Assembly: GCF_035046485.1 (NCBI RefSeq)
Contig: NC_085137.1
Location: 445,908,334 to 445,972,333 of the forward strand
Direction of reading: 5' to 3'
Length of the DNA: 64,000 bases
Source of the DNA: Aedes albopictus
Taxonomy: Eukaryota > Arthropoda > Insecta > Diptera > Culicidae
Numbering within the stretch: position 1 is the first letter of the stretch; every line of letters starts with the position of its first letter. Shown one piece after another: positions 45,059 through 57,358 of this stretch. Below the pieces are notes generated by a model. It ran no database searches, was not told the origin of the DNA, and was given only the letters and a program-made list of their open reading frames with translations. A program made the position numbers and the translations under genes.

Positions 45059-46340
45059 AAGGGCGAACACGAACTTATTGCGACACATTCAACAGGGCAT
45101 AACTTTTTTACCATTGGGGAAAAATCAACCAAATTTTGCACACTTTCTCATTGATGTGTATTGTTCACATCTTGGTTCACATGCTGTCAAACTCGAAGTC
45201 GTGTTTTTCGATTCAACGAAAATAGAGGTGAACCAACGCGAGTCGAGAGAACAAATTCTTTCCAAACACCTGGGATTTCCTGAGCTGTCGCAACGGCAGT
45301 TGGAAAAAATGTTGAACATTCACCATTCAACCGTCTCCAGAGTGTTGAAGCGGTTCCAGGAGCGGTTGACGTTGGACCACGGCAAAGGAGCTGGAAGAAA
45401 ACCGGGACCGTAAAACAAAAAGACGGAGGGAAAGGTGAAGCGGATGATTAGAGCAAATCTCAACGTTTCAAGTCGTGTCTTGGCAAAAAAGATCGGCATG
45501 TCGCAGAGCTACGTTCAGAATGCAAAGAAGAGAGCTGCACTACATACATACAGCGTAAAGAACTTCCCAAACCGGGCACGGAAGCATTACGAGAAGATGC
45601 TGACAAAATATGGCTGCTGAGTGATGGATGACGAAACGTACATAAAAGCCGATTTTAGGCAAATTTCGGGGTTGGAGTTTTTCACCGGCAAGAGCAAGTT
45701 CGATGTGGACGACAAATTTGAGAAGAAGAAAATGTTGAAGTTCGCCTCCAAATATCTCATTTGGCAGGCCATCTGCTCTTGCGGACTGAGGAGTGAGCCT
45801 TTCGTGACAAAGGGCACAGTAAATGGCGAGATCTACAAATCTGAGTGCCTCGAGCGAGAAGCTCCTTTTGCCGTTCTTGCAGCAGCACGACGAAGCACCG
45901 CTATTTTGGCCAGATTTGACTTCATGCCACTATTGTAATAGTGTCCTGGAGTGGTATGAGGCCAATTCTGTTCATTTTGTTCCAAAGGACATGAATCCGC
46001 CAAACTGTCCAGAGCTGCGCCCTGTGGAGCAGTACTGGCCAATGATGAAGTGGGAACTTCGGAAGAGTAAGAAAACAGTCAAAGATGAGAAGGACATGTT
46101 ACGAAAATGAAAAAAAAAAACTGAGAAACTGGTACCGGATGACATTGTAAAGACTTTGATGGAGGGCATCAAGCGAAAATGCGTTCAATTTGACACTCAA
46201 GGCTCCATCGATTAACTTTTATTTTGATTTTTGAAGTAAGTATATGAAAAAAACTACCCTAAAATTTTGGTTTGATTCTAAACATTATAAAAAAATTGGC
46301 ATGACAGTTCCGGTGTCGCAACAATTTCGTGTTCGCCCTT
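45059..46340 (+). mobile_element. Mariner-like element, D37E type
   Basis: Its ends read aagggcgaacacgaa and the exact complement (15 bp), followed by a partly matching extension (ttgcgacac). TA flanks both sides (45057-45058 and 46341-46342). The 1,282-bp length fits a complete mariner/Tc1-type element. The target is inside the 44834-46609 element. Confidence 0.9.
45178..46215 (+). pseudogene. Mariner-like transposase, inactivated
   Basis: Parts in order: a helix-turn-helix region (LSQRQLEKMLNIHHSTVSRV, then VSSRVLAKKIGMSQSYVQ), the first catalytic aspartate in VMDDETY, the second in FWPDLTSCHY and the glutamate in RPVEQYW. Between the second D and the E there are 37 residues, the spacing that defines the mosquito ITmD37E family. 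Stops at about 45411 and 45618, a frameshift near 45860 and a stop at about 46108 disable it; the natural end is about 46215. Confidence 0.9.
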
Positions 46341-46619
46341 TATTGAAAAGTTGAAATGTGTAGCAGTTTTAGCATCACTCATCTCTCTGGACAGTTTTAT
46401 GGCAATAAAGTAGCAGTTGTGATGCTTTTTAACCAAAATATATGGTACATTTGAAATGCTATACAACAGCTGTCAGATTTGAAGCAGCATTTTAATTGCG
46501 ATTATAGGGCAATTTAGCAGTCAAACTGCTATGATACGGCAGCAAGCAGATATAATGCAGATTTAAAGCTGAAATACGGCTTATTTAAATGCTTATTGGT
46601 TACCTGGGTATCTATAATA

Positions 46620-46919
46620 AAGTGGTGGTATAGTAAGCGGCGCACAATTCTCTCCTGATTTCTGCCGATTACGTCATCTGAAGCACTCTCATACGGTGGA
46701 AAATTTATCTATCAAATTATATAAAACACAAAAACAATTCGAAAAATGAAAAAAAAAACTCATTTTATGTTTTTAAACAAATTGAAAAATATAGTTAGAT
46801 TGTAGAAAGAACAACTTCACTCCCAGAAACATACTTATGAGTTGCGTACAGTAACGAGATGCATCTGGCATTCTTCTAGAGATTTCTGAGAATATCTGAA
46901 ACTGTGGCTGTTCGAGCCG
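46620..46919. other. No gene seen
   Basis: Short AT-rich spacer between two transposable elements. Confidence 0.4.
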
Positions 46920-47180
46920 GTATGAAGTTGATCATCAATATTAACTTCTTTTCTCGATCAGCCTAGATAGCTGTGTAATGTCGGTAGCGGTTGTCTCAAT
47001 TGGCTAAGAATAACACTACGGACCGCGTGATCCAGTGGTAAGAGCCCACTAAACAGGTGACCCCTAATTCATGGTGTGATGTGGCTTTATGCTTACCGTG
47101 CCTAGGAATGAATGGCTTGGGGGGTCTAATAAAACCTAACCGCAAACGGAGCCAGTGGAGTACCAGGGCGCCCTCCACAG

Positions 47181-47366
47181 CAAGATTTTTACATATTGTA
47201 AGGTTGAGCATGACGTTTAGTTTGTGGAGAAAAGCAGAGGAAGCGAAATTTGAATAGAATTTGAGGAGGCGGGGGATTTGTTTTCAGAATTTCTCACGGT
47301 GAAAAAATAATGGCCGCTCAGCCAGTTTTGACATCTAAGACAACCTTAGAATATATAAAAACCTTG
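47181..47366. mobile_element. hAT-like MITE with 8-bp duplication, copy A
   Basis: The ends CAAGATTTTTACATATT and the complement of CAAGGTTTTTATATATT form the TIR. The 8-base duplication ctccacag lies at 47173-47180 and 47367-47374. The corresponding site in Lian copy 1 is empty. A second copy of the same element, in the opposite orientation, is at 60784-60932. Confidence 0.9.
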
Positions 47367-47667
47367 CTCCACAGTGTGGTGCCCTTATTGCGCTAATCGG
47401 AGCAATGGTGCAGTGGACCTTGTGTTTCTCCGAGACGATCAGCTGCCCTTCTTTAGTCTCACTTGAGGCTAAATAAGGGCGGGATTATGAAGATATTGTT
47501 AATAAGTTTAAATTTTCACCTATATGGTTTCGCATTATGCGATTTACACAGTGTATTCTGTGTATCCTCGCCTTTGGCATTTTTCAATCGATACCGATCT
47601 GGTTTTATTGCGGTTGTTCTTTGTTGTGCTGTTATTGTGAAGAGTTTAATCTTGCCTAGTTTGAGTA

Positions 47668-50600
47668 GTGGCTACGGTTAGGATAGCTCAGATCAATCTT
47701 CAGCATAAACGAACAGCAACAATCAATCTTTGCAGACTTATGCAAAATGGTACAGCCCAAGTGGCCTTGGTCCAAGAACTTTACTTTCGTAAGGGGAATT
47801 TCTATCTAGGAAACCTTGTGAACCCGGTGTTTGCTATTTTCAGTAAACATGAAATGGCAAACTCGCGTGTCATGCCTCGAGCCTGTGTGCTTGTCAACAA
47901 CCCAATAGTTACTACACTCATCTTTGAACTAATCACCAGAGATGTATGTGCTATCACAATTGATGTATCTGTTGGAAACCTCAACCGGAAATACGTCTAT
48001 TGTTCTGTGTATTAACCGCATGATGAACCATCCCCTACGGATGCTTTCAAACACGTCATCACATACTGCACTTCAAAAGGCCTTCCGATAATTGTAGGCA
48101 GTGATGCTAATGCTCACCATATCATCTGGGGCAGCTCAGACATTAACTTGAGAGGCTTCAGTTTGATGGAGTACTTAAGTAGTACAGATCTTGCATTACT
48201 TAACATAGGCAACCGCCCAACCTTCATGGTATCTGCTAGAGAGGAATTGTTAGATATAACGCTTTGCTCTAGCAGAATTAGTCACGAGCTGACCAATTGG
48301 CGTGTGTCAGATGAAGAATCTTTATCTGACCATCGCTACATCTTTTTTAAACATTTAAACTGGGATCTTTTTACTGATTTGGTTGCGGTCAAATTTCATG
48401 GATACTCACCATCCATTGACACTCCAAGTGATTTAGATGATGCCGTTGATACTACAACGACCTTCATCATGGAAGCTTTTGAAGAAACATGCCTTCTACG
48501 GTCTGTGAAGATCACAAGAGAAACCCCTTGGTGGAACTCTGATCTGGCGAAACTCAGGAAACAATGTAGAAAGAGTTGGAACAGACGACGTTCGGCTGGT
48601 TCGGAGGCTTTCAGGTTGGCACGCAAGGCCTACCAGAAAGCTCTCCAGTCTGCTGAACGATCCGGCTGGAAAAACCTTTGTACAAATGTTTCCAGTTTGA
48701 GTGAAGTCAGTCGGTTAACTAAAATCCTTGCGAAATCTAAGGATTTCCGAGTGAACGAACTTCGTTTGCCAAATGGCGATCTGACTTCCTCTGATGAGGA
48801 AGTTCTGGAATGCTTATTCAGCACACACTTCCCTGGATGTGTGGCTATTACATCTTCGAATGAACCTGATGTCTTTTCTTGTAGTTACGATTTCCTGGCT
48901 TCGGCTCGGAGTATTGTAACTATAGAACCGATTGAGTGGGCACTTAATAGCTTTGCTCCTTTCAAATCTCCTGGGGCAGATGGGATTTATCCTATTTTGC
49001 TTCAGAAGGGATTTGATCATTTCAAACATGTTGTAAAAAAAAACTTGTTTGCGGTTTTGCTACAGGGTATATTCCCAAATCCTGGCGGGATATTACTGTG
49101 AAGTTCATTCCGAAAGTGGGTCGTGCGTCGTATGAAGAAGCAAAGAGTTTCAGACCTATCAGTTTGATCTATTTTCTTCTGAAATGCTTAGAACGCATTG
49201 TGGATCATCACATCCGTGATGTTCATCTGGCCAACGTGCCTCTTCATGTGAACCAACATGCCTACCAATCTGGTAAGTCACAGTCTTTTATCCAAGGTTG
49301 TTTACGATATTGAGCAAGTATTCGCCCAAAGGCAATCTTGTTTGGGTGTTTTCTTAGATATCGAGGGTGCCTTTGACAAAATGCCTTTCGATGCCATATT
49401 GGGAGCCGCACGAGGTCATGGTGTACCTCCTATGAGTTCCAATTGGTTTCACCAAATTCTCAAAAACCGACATCTCTTCTCGACATTGCATCAAGCGGCG
49501 ATTAGGAAATTGAGTGTTTGTGGATGCCCTCAAGGGGGAGTCTTATCACCACTTTTGTGTAATCTCGTAGCAGATACACTATTGAGGCAACTCAATAATA
49601 GCGGTTTTCCTACTTATGGTTTTGCCGACGACTATCTAACATTGTTAGTCGCTATGTGCATCAGCACCCTTTTCGACCTGATGTAAAACGCTCTTCGGGT
49701 AGTTGAGGGTTGGTGTCGTCAATATGGTCTTTCGATTAATCCGAGTAAAACATCTATTGTTCTTATTACGGAAAGGCGAAACCGTGATGGCGTTCGACCT
49801 TTGCGTCTCTTTGATTCTGAAATCGATGTGACTGAACAGGTAAAGTACGTTGGAGTTATTCTTGATTCCAAGCTTTCCTAGGTGTCCAACATTGAGTTCA
49901 GAATCAAGAAAGCTTGTATGGCCTTCGGGCAATGCCGGCGAACATTTGGTACAACTTGGGGTCTAAAACACAAGCATATCAAATAGATTTACACAACTGT
50001 GGTTCGGCCAATATTGGCCTATGGATGTCTTGTGTGGTGGCAAAAGGGTGAAATGAGAACGGTCCAATCAAAGTTAGGCCATCTCCAAAGGATGTGCTTA
50101 ATGGCGATGTCTGGAGCGTTCTCTTCAACTCCCACGGCAGCGCTCGAAGTTCTCTTTGGCGTTGCCCCACTACACATTGATCTCAAACAAAAAGCACTTT
50201 CTTGCACTTACCGTCTACGGGTACTCGGTCTACTAGAGAAAACTCCTGTGAACCGCACATCAACACACACCTCATGCATTGTTTCCACTTTTGGTGAATT
50301 GGGACAAAATTGTCCTCGCTCCAAGTGATCTTACAATTGCTTGTAATTTTCCATATATTACATTTTTCACGAAATTCCCTTCCCGGGAAGAGTGGACATC
50401 TGGATATCTGGAAAGAAGTATTTCAGACGCCATCGTGTGTTACACTAATGGCTCCCTTCTCGAAGGTCGAGCAGGTACTGGTGTTTATTCTCGTGAGCTA
50501 AGGCTGTATCAGTCTTACTCACTTGATAGACACTGCACTGTTTTTCAGGCCGAAATCTTTGCTTTTATGCAGGCTTGACAGAAACTCCCTCGCGAGAAAA

Positions 50601-51695
50601 TGAGGAAGCGATTTTGGCGATTTTCTGAGGAGTGAAAATAAAACTCAGAAATCACAACGCAAATCCTCAACAGCACCGAGCGCGAGCTTGCCGCGCAGCG
50701 AGGAGTTCGTCCAACACTCATAATTGCTTGTTGTGTTTCTCACGTCCACTCACACTCAAAAAGCTCTCGCGAGTTCCACTCCCATACAAAGAAAGACTCT
50801 CGAGTCGAAAATCGCACTCAAAAACCCGAAATAATCATCAACTCTTTTTTCGTTCCCCTCTTCCTCGCTCAGTTTTTATTGCCTCTCTGTTTGGGGTTCG
50901 TTCGCTCCCTCGCGACGAGGCAAAAGCAAAACACCGCTCTAGAGCATGTTGCAAAACTCTTTTGATTTCGAGGAGGATTATCAAGCCTGCTTTTATGTAC
51001 GGAGTGCGATCAGCACTTCAGCAGCACGTAATGGGCAAAGTAATATACTTCTGTTCAGATAGCCAGGCTGCTATTGAAGCACTTGCTTCGACCAACTCCA
51101 GGTCTAAGATAGTTATCGCTTGTCGAACTCAATTCGAGAAGCTGAATTCAATAAACGCTGTTCACCTTGCATGGGTGCCTGGCCATTCTTCCATCGCTGG
51201 AAATGAATTGGCTGATGAGTTAGCTCGCACTGGAGCATCACACATGACTTCATTGGCCCTGAGTCAGCTATTCCGATATCGAAGTGTTGGGTAAAGCTTC
51301 AGATTCACACCTGGGCTGCTACTCAACACAGACAATACTGGAATAGTTTGGAGTCATGTCGTCAAACCAAATTGTATTGTACTGAGCCATCTCCAAGGGT
51401 GGCGAAGTATTTTACAAATCTGTCAAAGCAGAATTGCACCATTCTGGTCAAAGCATTGACTAACCACTGCCGACTCAGCTATCACATGGCAAATATTCAG
51501 CAAGCTGATTCATTTGCCTGTGATAGCTGTGAACCCGATTATGGAACTTCGTATCATTTAATATGTAACTGTCCAGTTTTTGCGCAACTGCGTTTCCGAG
51601 TATTCGGTAAACACTTATTAAGTGTAACTGACTTCAGAAACCTGAATCTTCAGGATATGCTGTTGTTCTTAACTCGCTGTGGTAAAGAGCTATAG
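47668..51695 (+). pseudogene. Lian-type endonuclease/reverse transcriptase/RNase H, inactivated
   Basis: Endonuclease segment 47668-48340 (RIAQINLQHKR, VGSDANAHH in broken frame, then SDHR). Reverse transcriptase 48930-49960 (FKSPGADGIYPIL, FLDIEGAFDKMPF, GCPQGGVLSPLL, YGFADDYLTLL). RNase H from about 50430 (VCYTNGSLLEGRAGTGV..FQAEIFAFM), resuming at about 51000 (CSDSQAAIEAL, LAWVPGHSSIAGNELADELA). A C-terminal C..C..H..C cluster at about 51520 (CDSC..YHLICNC). Stops at 48013 and about 49101, shifts near 49290 and 49690, and the MITE at 50570 make it dead. The frame 50632-51294 is a chimera of MITE and RNase H. Confidence 0.88.
50570..50989. mobile_element. hAT-like MITE splitting the RNase H domain
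   Basis: The ends CAGGCTTGA and TCAAGCCTG are a short perfect TIR. The 8-base duplication cttttatg lies at 50562-50569 and 50990-50997. CA-initial ends plus an 8-bp TSD fit hAT. The interior is rich in ctcgcgag-type words. Confidence 0.85.
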
Positions 51696-52007
51696 GCTCT
51701 CTTTCGCTTTATGCGTTATTAAAGTGCCCTTTTCAGGTCGCTGTTTGAACCCAATGTGGTACGCTTATGCGTTAGTATCCTCTTCCATGGTACTTTTCCT
51801 ATTTCCCTACTTGTCCTAATCCCCATTCTTATCCTTATTTCCTTCCTTTTCCCTCAGGTATTATTTGCCTATTATTTTGACGATGGCACAAATATCCCAA
51901 ATGGAGGATAACGTGCCTCTGGAGCCGGCCTTCTGATACCTGATACATAAATAACTAGTACAAAGCCAAACCAATCCCCTAGAATTTGTTTTCATACTGT
52001 TTTTCAT

Positions 52008-52289
52008 CTCTCTCTCTCTCTTCTTGGCGTAACGTCCTCATTGGGACAAAGCCTGCTTCTCAGCTTAGTGTTCTATGAGCACTTCCACAGTTATTAACTG
52101 AGAGCTTCCTCTGCCAATGACCATTTTGCATGTGTATATCGTGTGGCAGGCACGAAGATACTCTATGCCCAAGGAAGTCAAGGAAATTTCCTTTACGAAA
52201 AGATCCTGGACCGACCGGGAATCGAACCCGTCACCCTCAGCATGGTCATGCTGAATACCCGTGCGTTTACCGCCTCGGCTATATGGGCT
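52008..52289 (-). mobile_element. Feilai-like tRNA-derived SINE
   Basis: Read on the minus strand it starts gcccatatagccgaggcggt, has the B box gggttcgattcccggtcgg and ends in an AAG/AG-rich tail. The 14-base duplication atactgtttttcat flanks it at 51994-52007 and 52290-52303. It is very close in sequence to the copy at 6663, so both are young. Confidence 0.9.
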
Positions 52290-52309
52290 ATACTGTTTTT
52301 CATATCATT

Positions 52310-54185
52310 ATCGGATTCCCAGCTACAGTTTATATGTTCACAAATTACTCCAGGAACAAAAAAAATTTTTTTTTCATCAGATGAAGAGCACGCACTGTGG
52401 CTCCATAGCTTGGAAGATAGAGGCGCCCGTTCAGTGGATTGCGTGTCACGTGTTGAATTCCCACCGGGGCTTGCATTTTTTTTTAATTTATTCTTAAAAT
52501 TGCTCACCGAAAACGTATAATTTTGTATACATGAATGCCATGGTTTTCAACATTTCATATTTACTAGGCTTGAAATAGCCAGAAAGCTATCAAAAAATGT
52601 GCATTTGTCTCATAATATCCTAAATTGAATTGTAATATTCTTAAGGGTTTTGGTCACCGTCGAGTTTTATATTTGGAAATTGTTGATATTTTTCGGTGAT
52701 TATAAACACACTGAAACACGATTTATGACGTTTCGGCCTACTGTCATTCAGCCATCATCAGATCTAAAATATATTTTGAAAATTCGTTACATTTTAAAAT
52801 TTAGTCTTACAATTTTCTTCACCCACTTATGTAAATCGATGTTAATATGAATTGTAATATGACAACTGTTATTTCAAGCAGCATAATTTTTCCCGAAAGA
52901 AAGCTACCATCTCTCTTCAGATAATTTCATTCAATTTTTCTCTATCTGAAAAGCACCCATCCCGTCCGAAAGAATAGAATTGGCTAAATTGGATTTATGG
53001 GCCTTGTTTGTTTCTAGTTCGGTATCCGAACGACACACATTGCCATGGACAGATCCTACCTGAGCACGAGATAACAACCCCAAAAAGGATGATTTGTTGC
53101 TTGTTGAATATTTGATGATTGTTACCTGCAAAAGACAGAAAAAAACATAATATGAATACTTAATGTGGCACAGATTTACGACAGAATCGCTCATGCGGAA
53201 AGATCTGATTGAGGAAAAAAAAGTCGACTAATGCTTTATTTTCCATTGCATTACATCATCTCCATCTGTAAATTTCACCATTCACCGCCTGAGCTGACTG
53301 AGCTCCTATTGAGCACGCAATTCCAACGAATGCCAGCAGCGAGTGGTACCCTACATAGGTACAGACAAGCACGAGGACGGAAATGTGATTGGAAAACGCT
53401 TTCCTTCAGGTTCGCGGACGGGCGGCGTTCAAGAAGCCCTACATATCCTTCGTTAGAGCTGGCTAGAGGCTGTGCTACGGGGGATGTGGTATTTCCGAGT
53501 AATCTCCAACTGCTGCCTACGATTGCACAAACATTGCCCCGCAGGAAACCCATACTGTCACCGTTGTCGTCGTCGTCGTCGTCGTGGGTAAGCAATAGCG
53601 GAACTGGAAATGTGAACTTGCTAGTATAGCAGTAAACCAAGGCCAACGTGGAGCATAAACTGTGCCTGTGCCTCTCTGCTCTGATGCCATAACGGCGATG
53701 CGATGATGATGGAAATGGAAAGGTAGGAGTATCGTTCTGTGCCGCCACGGATGATTGCAAAAACACCGAAGCGTTGAATTTGTTCGATGTGAGACATCGT
53801 CGCGTGGTGAAGGTTAAATATTTGCAGAAGGTTCATATTTTGGGTCAGTGTCAATATTGACGGTGGGGGATGCTTTGCGTTGCGCTGCGTCACAGTGATT
53901 AACAGTGATTGGTGACAGTTTTCGGAATGGGAAACCACGGCTAGTGTTACGTATTGGAGGTGGAACGTTAGTGGGAAATATTGTGATACCAATAACACGT
54001 ATTTCTCAGGATACTAGTTGGGATTGTTGGGATTTATCTTTCTATATTTTCTATCTCGTTTTTTGTCACGGCATCGTGGGTATTACTGGATTCACTGAGA
54101 TGAATACATTCTCCTGTGCAACATATTTTAGGAACTTTATAAGAGATCCTAATTCTGACATTTTCACAAAACTGCTGGAGTCTAG
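52310..54185. other. No gene seen
   Basis: AT-rich to 53230, then a mixed region with a (GTC)n run at about 53565-53583 that opens overlapping frames on both strands (53231-53629 plus, 53275-53766 minus). Neither shows a domain. Confidence 0.35.
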
Positions 54186-54189
54186 CGAC

Positions 54190-54500
54190 TTACTTACTTT
54201 CAGTCCTGAGCACCCATGGTGGTGCAGAGGGCTGAATGGACAGATCTCCATCCTGGGCGATTTACCACCATCGCCTTAACCTGTGACCAGGTCAAATTTC
54301 TGCGCTGCCATGAGCATCTAGGTCTGCCTCTGTTGCGATGCCCTGCTGGGTTCCAATCTAACGTTTGGTTGCAGATTCCGTGCAGCCGTTGAGTGTTCCC
54401 CACTGATACATACCAAGTTTCACTGGCGTGCAGCAGCACAGATTTCACGATCGAGTTGAAAATTCGGCTTCGGTGCGTCGACTTATCTGATTTTTTTTCC
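54190..54500 (-). pseudogene. Non-LTR retrotransposon 3' coding fragment
   Basis: The minus-strand frame 54508-54200 reads IFNSIVKSVLLHASETWYVS, then LDWNPAGHRNRGRPRCSW and LTWSQVKAMVVNRPGWRS. This is the C-terminal end typical of the family represented at 35464-36372, with an internal deletion between the two parts. Truncated and inactive. Confidence 0.75.
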
Positions 54501-54540
54501 ATACGCAACAGCCCTTTTTTTCTTCTAAATCATAGGGGGA

Positions 54541-55380
54541 AAATCTGTTCAACAGACACCCGAACAGGAAGGTTCGGGTAGAGTGGGGTTAAGGCCGTCT
54601 TATACAACAAAAGTTAAAGCCAGGACTGCTCTCTCCTTGACCCACTAAACAACGTTTCTATGGTTGCCAAACTCTTCATCTCTCCGGAACCACCAAGAAG
54701 GCATTGCTTCGGAGAGTGGCTAGTGCACATCGCACCCTCAAGGTTAGATGCGAAGCCTGCAGCAACAAACATCGATGACTCGCTCTGGAGAGTCCCGAGT
54801 GTTCCTCACCACTCCCTTTGCCCTCGGAAGGCGGGCCGGGTCAACCCCGCCCGCGTCCAACTGTTTTACAGACATCAAGAACTGATGCCTACTAACAACC
54901 AGATCTGACCTGCCCGCAAGGTAAGGGTATCACTACCTTCCAGGCCCTATCAGCTGCACCAGAAGGTTGCTAACACCAGGGTTTCCACCTGCCTCGGCCC
55001 TTACCGGGGACTCTTTTCCAACCGCAGGCTCGGATCCAACCCAATAGACTGACGCCACGATAGCAACGCTACCAGGATTTCCTCTCCGCGGCCACATAAA
55101 CGCTGTAAGGATCGATCTCGACCACAGGGAACCGGTGTGACCTGCGAAGCCGACTACGAACCCCTGTACCACCTCTTATACCGCATTTGAACTAGCCATT
55201 CTCCGAGTGTCCGCGCCAGCTCCTCTGTAGCTCCAAGACGATGTGGGTGATAGCCGTTGAAACGGCTCGCCGCCATTTTCCTGGATCCATCCGCGACCCA
55301 ATTGCCGTTGTTGGCAATCTGCAAGGAGTTCCATCAATGAGCGTAATATTTATTTTTAAGAATTATGTCTATTTTTTAAA
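54541..55380 (-). mobile_element. Possible retroelement 5' region
   Basis: A GC-rich stretch unlike its surroundings, just upstream (on the minus strand) of the LINE 3' fragment. The minus frame 55172-54933 contains WVGSEPAVGKESPVRAEAGG but no domain I can name. By position it could be the 5' part of the same, internally deleted element. This is inference. Confidence 0.3.
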
Positions 55381-55751
55381 CATTTTTTTAGGAATTGTAC
55401 TAAGTAAACTTTTAGGAATTCCTTCAAAGATTGCTTGACCGTTTTCTTTAAAATAAAAATCTTTCTTGAAAAATAATTGGTTTTCAATAATCTTTTAATT
55501 AGTCTAAGTCTTAGAGTCTTAAGTCTCTAAGCACTCCTCAGTGTTGTCTTCGAGGATGTTTTCAAAAATACTTCAGAGTACTTCAAAAGATTCTTGAAAA
55601 GGCTTCATCGAGTATTTCTCGAAACATTTCTTCAGGAAGTCCACCAGGGATTCTATCAATAATAGCTCTGAGGATTCATCTAGATTCTCATCATCAGAAC
55701 CATTCAAAAAATTTCGCTAGTATTTTTTCTGAAATTTCTTAAAAATTCTAT

Positions 55752-56006
55752 CTTCTTCTTCTTTATGGCTCTACGTCCCCACTGGGACTTGGCCTGCCTT
55801 GCTTCAACTTAGTGTTCTTCTAGCACTTCCACAGTTATTATTTGAAGGGCTTTCTTTGCCTGCCATTGCATGAATTTGTATATTGTGAGGCAAGCACAAT
55901 AATACACTATGCCCAGGGAGTCGAGAAAATTTTCCCGACCGGATCGGGAATCGAACCCGCCGTCTCCGGATTAGAGAACCATAGCCTTAACCACTAGACT
56001 AACTGG
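55752..56006 (-). mobile_element. tRNA-derived SINE, second family
   Basis: Minus-strand head (ccagttagtctagtgg), B box (gggttcgattcccga) and a short (GAA)n tail at 55752-55762. The 8-base duplication aattctat flanks it at 55744-55751 and 56007-56014. The first bases of the head are missing. Confidence 0.85.
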
Positions 56007-57241
56007 AATTCTATGGAAGATCTTTTTAATTCTGAAAGACATCCATAGAATTTTAAACATATTCCCAACTTTTTTTTATGATTCTTCCAAGAAATTACAT
56101 CGGAATTCCAGAGATTTCTTCAAGAATTTATCTTGGCATTTCTTCAAGCATTTGCCACCCATCTTGGCGTTCTTTTGAAGATTTCTTAAAAGTTTTTTTT
56201 TCCAAGGATTTCTTCTGAATATCCTTCAAAGATTTCTTCAAGAATTACTGCAACGCTTTTTTTTTGGAAAAAAAAATCTATAAGGACTCTTCAAGGGTTT
56301 CTCTAAAGTTTTACTCAGAGATTAATTCTAGAACTCTTCCAGGAAATTTCCAAATAACACATTTCTCAAGAATTAAAAAAAAATCTCCAAATATTCAGAA
56401 GAATCTTTAAGAAAATTCGCAGAGGAATTTCTTTAGGAGTTCTGAAGGAATTCTGCAGATGAGTTTTCTCAAGGATTCATTCAGAAATTTTTGCTAGCAT
56501 TCCTCCGGGAACTCTTTTAAAAAAGTTCCATTGCATTTTTTTTTGATAAGATTCCTTCATAATTCTTTTGAGAAACCTTTTGAGAAATTATTCTAAGTTT
56601 CCATCAAATATTTCACCTAAGAAAATTTCACCAGGATTTATTATTGATTCGTCTTGAAATTCCTCCAAAAAATCGATTAAAACATTCTCTGATAATTCCT
56701 GGTAGGGTCAACAACATGCCCTAAGAATTCTCACAATCTCAAATTCATCCTATTCGAAAACAAAGCGATTGCGATACTTTTCACTTCTAACAAAAATACC
56801 AAAACGCTTCATTCCTTTGTTTTGAGTAGGATGACAGTTGGAGCGTATGTGCTTAAATGGTAAAGAAACAGACACCCCACCTTTTCAAATCTTCAAAAAA
56901 ATCTCTTGAAAATTATCAAAAAAAAGCTTTCAGAATTTCTCCAAGGATCTTGTTAGAAACTCCTGCAACGGTTCCATCAATCGGATAAAGCATTCCTTGT
57001 TTAGTTTATTAAAAAATTTCTCCAAAGGTTCTATCAAAGATTACTTTGAGGATTCCTCCCAAACTTTCTTCAGGAATTTTTCCAATGATTTCTTCAGTAG
57101 TTCATCCGAACAATTTCTCAAAATTTTTTAATGAGACTTCTAACGGAGATACCAATTTTTACCATAGGAATAGCGAACTCAATTTTCGACAAAATAGCTG
57201 TGACAATGATGATTAACCTGGGCTTGTTAGGGGAACATCTG

Positions 57242-57358
57242 TAAATAAAAAGAAAATCGCGTTAAGTACTGTTCCTTTGAATTCCACTAAGAATATTCTT
57301 AGAGAATTCTTAGTGGAATTCAAAGGAACAGTACTTAACGCGATTTTCTTTTTATTTA
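57242..57358. repeat. Perfect 53-bp inverted repeat, 11-base loop
   Basis: Bases 57242-57294 (starting taaataaaaagaaaatcgcg) are the exact complement of 57306-57358. A direct repeat tagctgtgaca lies at 57195-57205 and 57357-57367, so the hairpin and the 36 bases before it may be one insertion with an 11-bp duplication. Confidence 0.85.

Larger units (their letters stand above)
44834..46609. mobile_element. TIR element interrupted by mariner
   Basis: The ends acccaagtaaccaataa and its near-exact complement (17 bp, one mismatch) bracket about 490 bp of element sequence plus the inserted mariner. The termini resemble those at 4370-5364. No frame of its own. Confidence 0.65.
46920..51955 (+). 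mobile_element. Lian/LOA-type LINE, copy 2, nearly full length
   Basis: It runs from gtatgaagttgatcatc (the same start as copy 1) through a 0.75-kb leader, endonuclease, reverse transcriptase, RNase H and a C-terminal Cys/His region to a 3' end near 51955. Removing the two nested MITEs and their duplications leaves about 4.4 kb, near the roughly 4.5 kb reported for Lian. No separate ORF1 is visible. Confidence 0.85.

Noticed and set aside
50632..51294. 220-codon ORF that looks like one protein
   Set aside because: Its first two thirds are MITE sequence; only the last third is RNase H from the Lian element.
53231..53766. Opposed ORFs of 132 and 163 codons
   Set aside because: Supported mainly by a (GTC)n run and GC composition; no domains.
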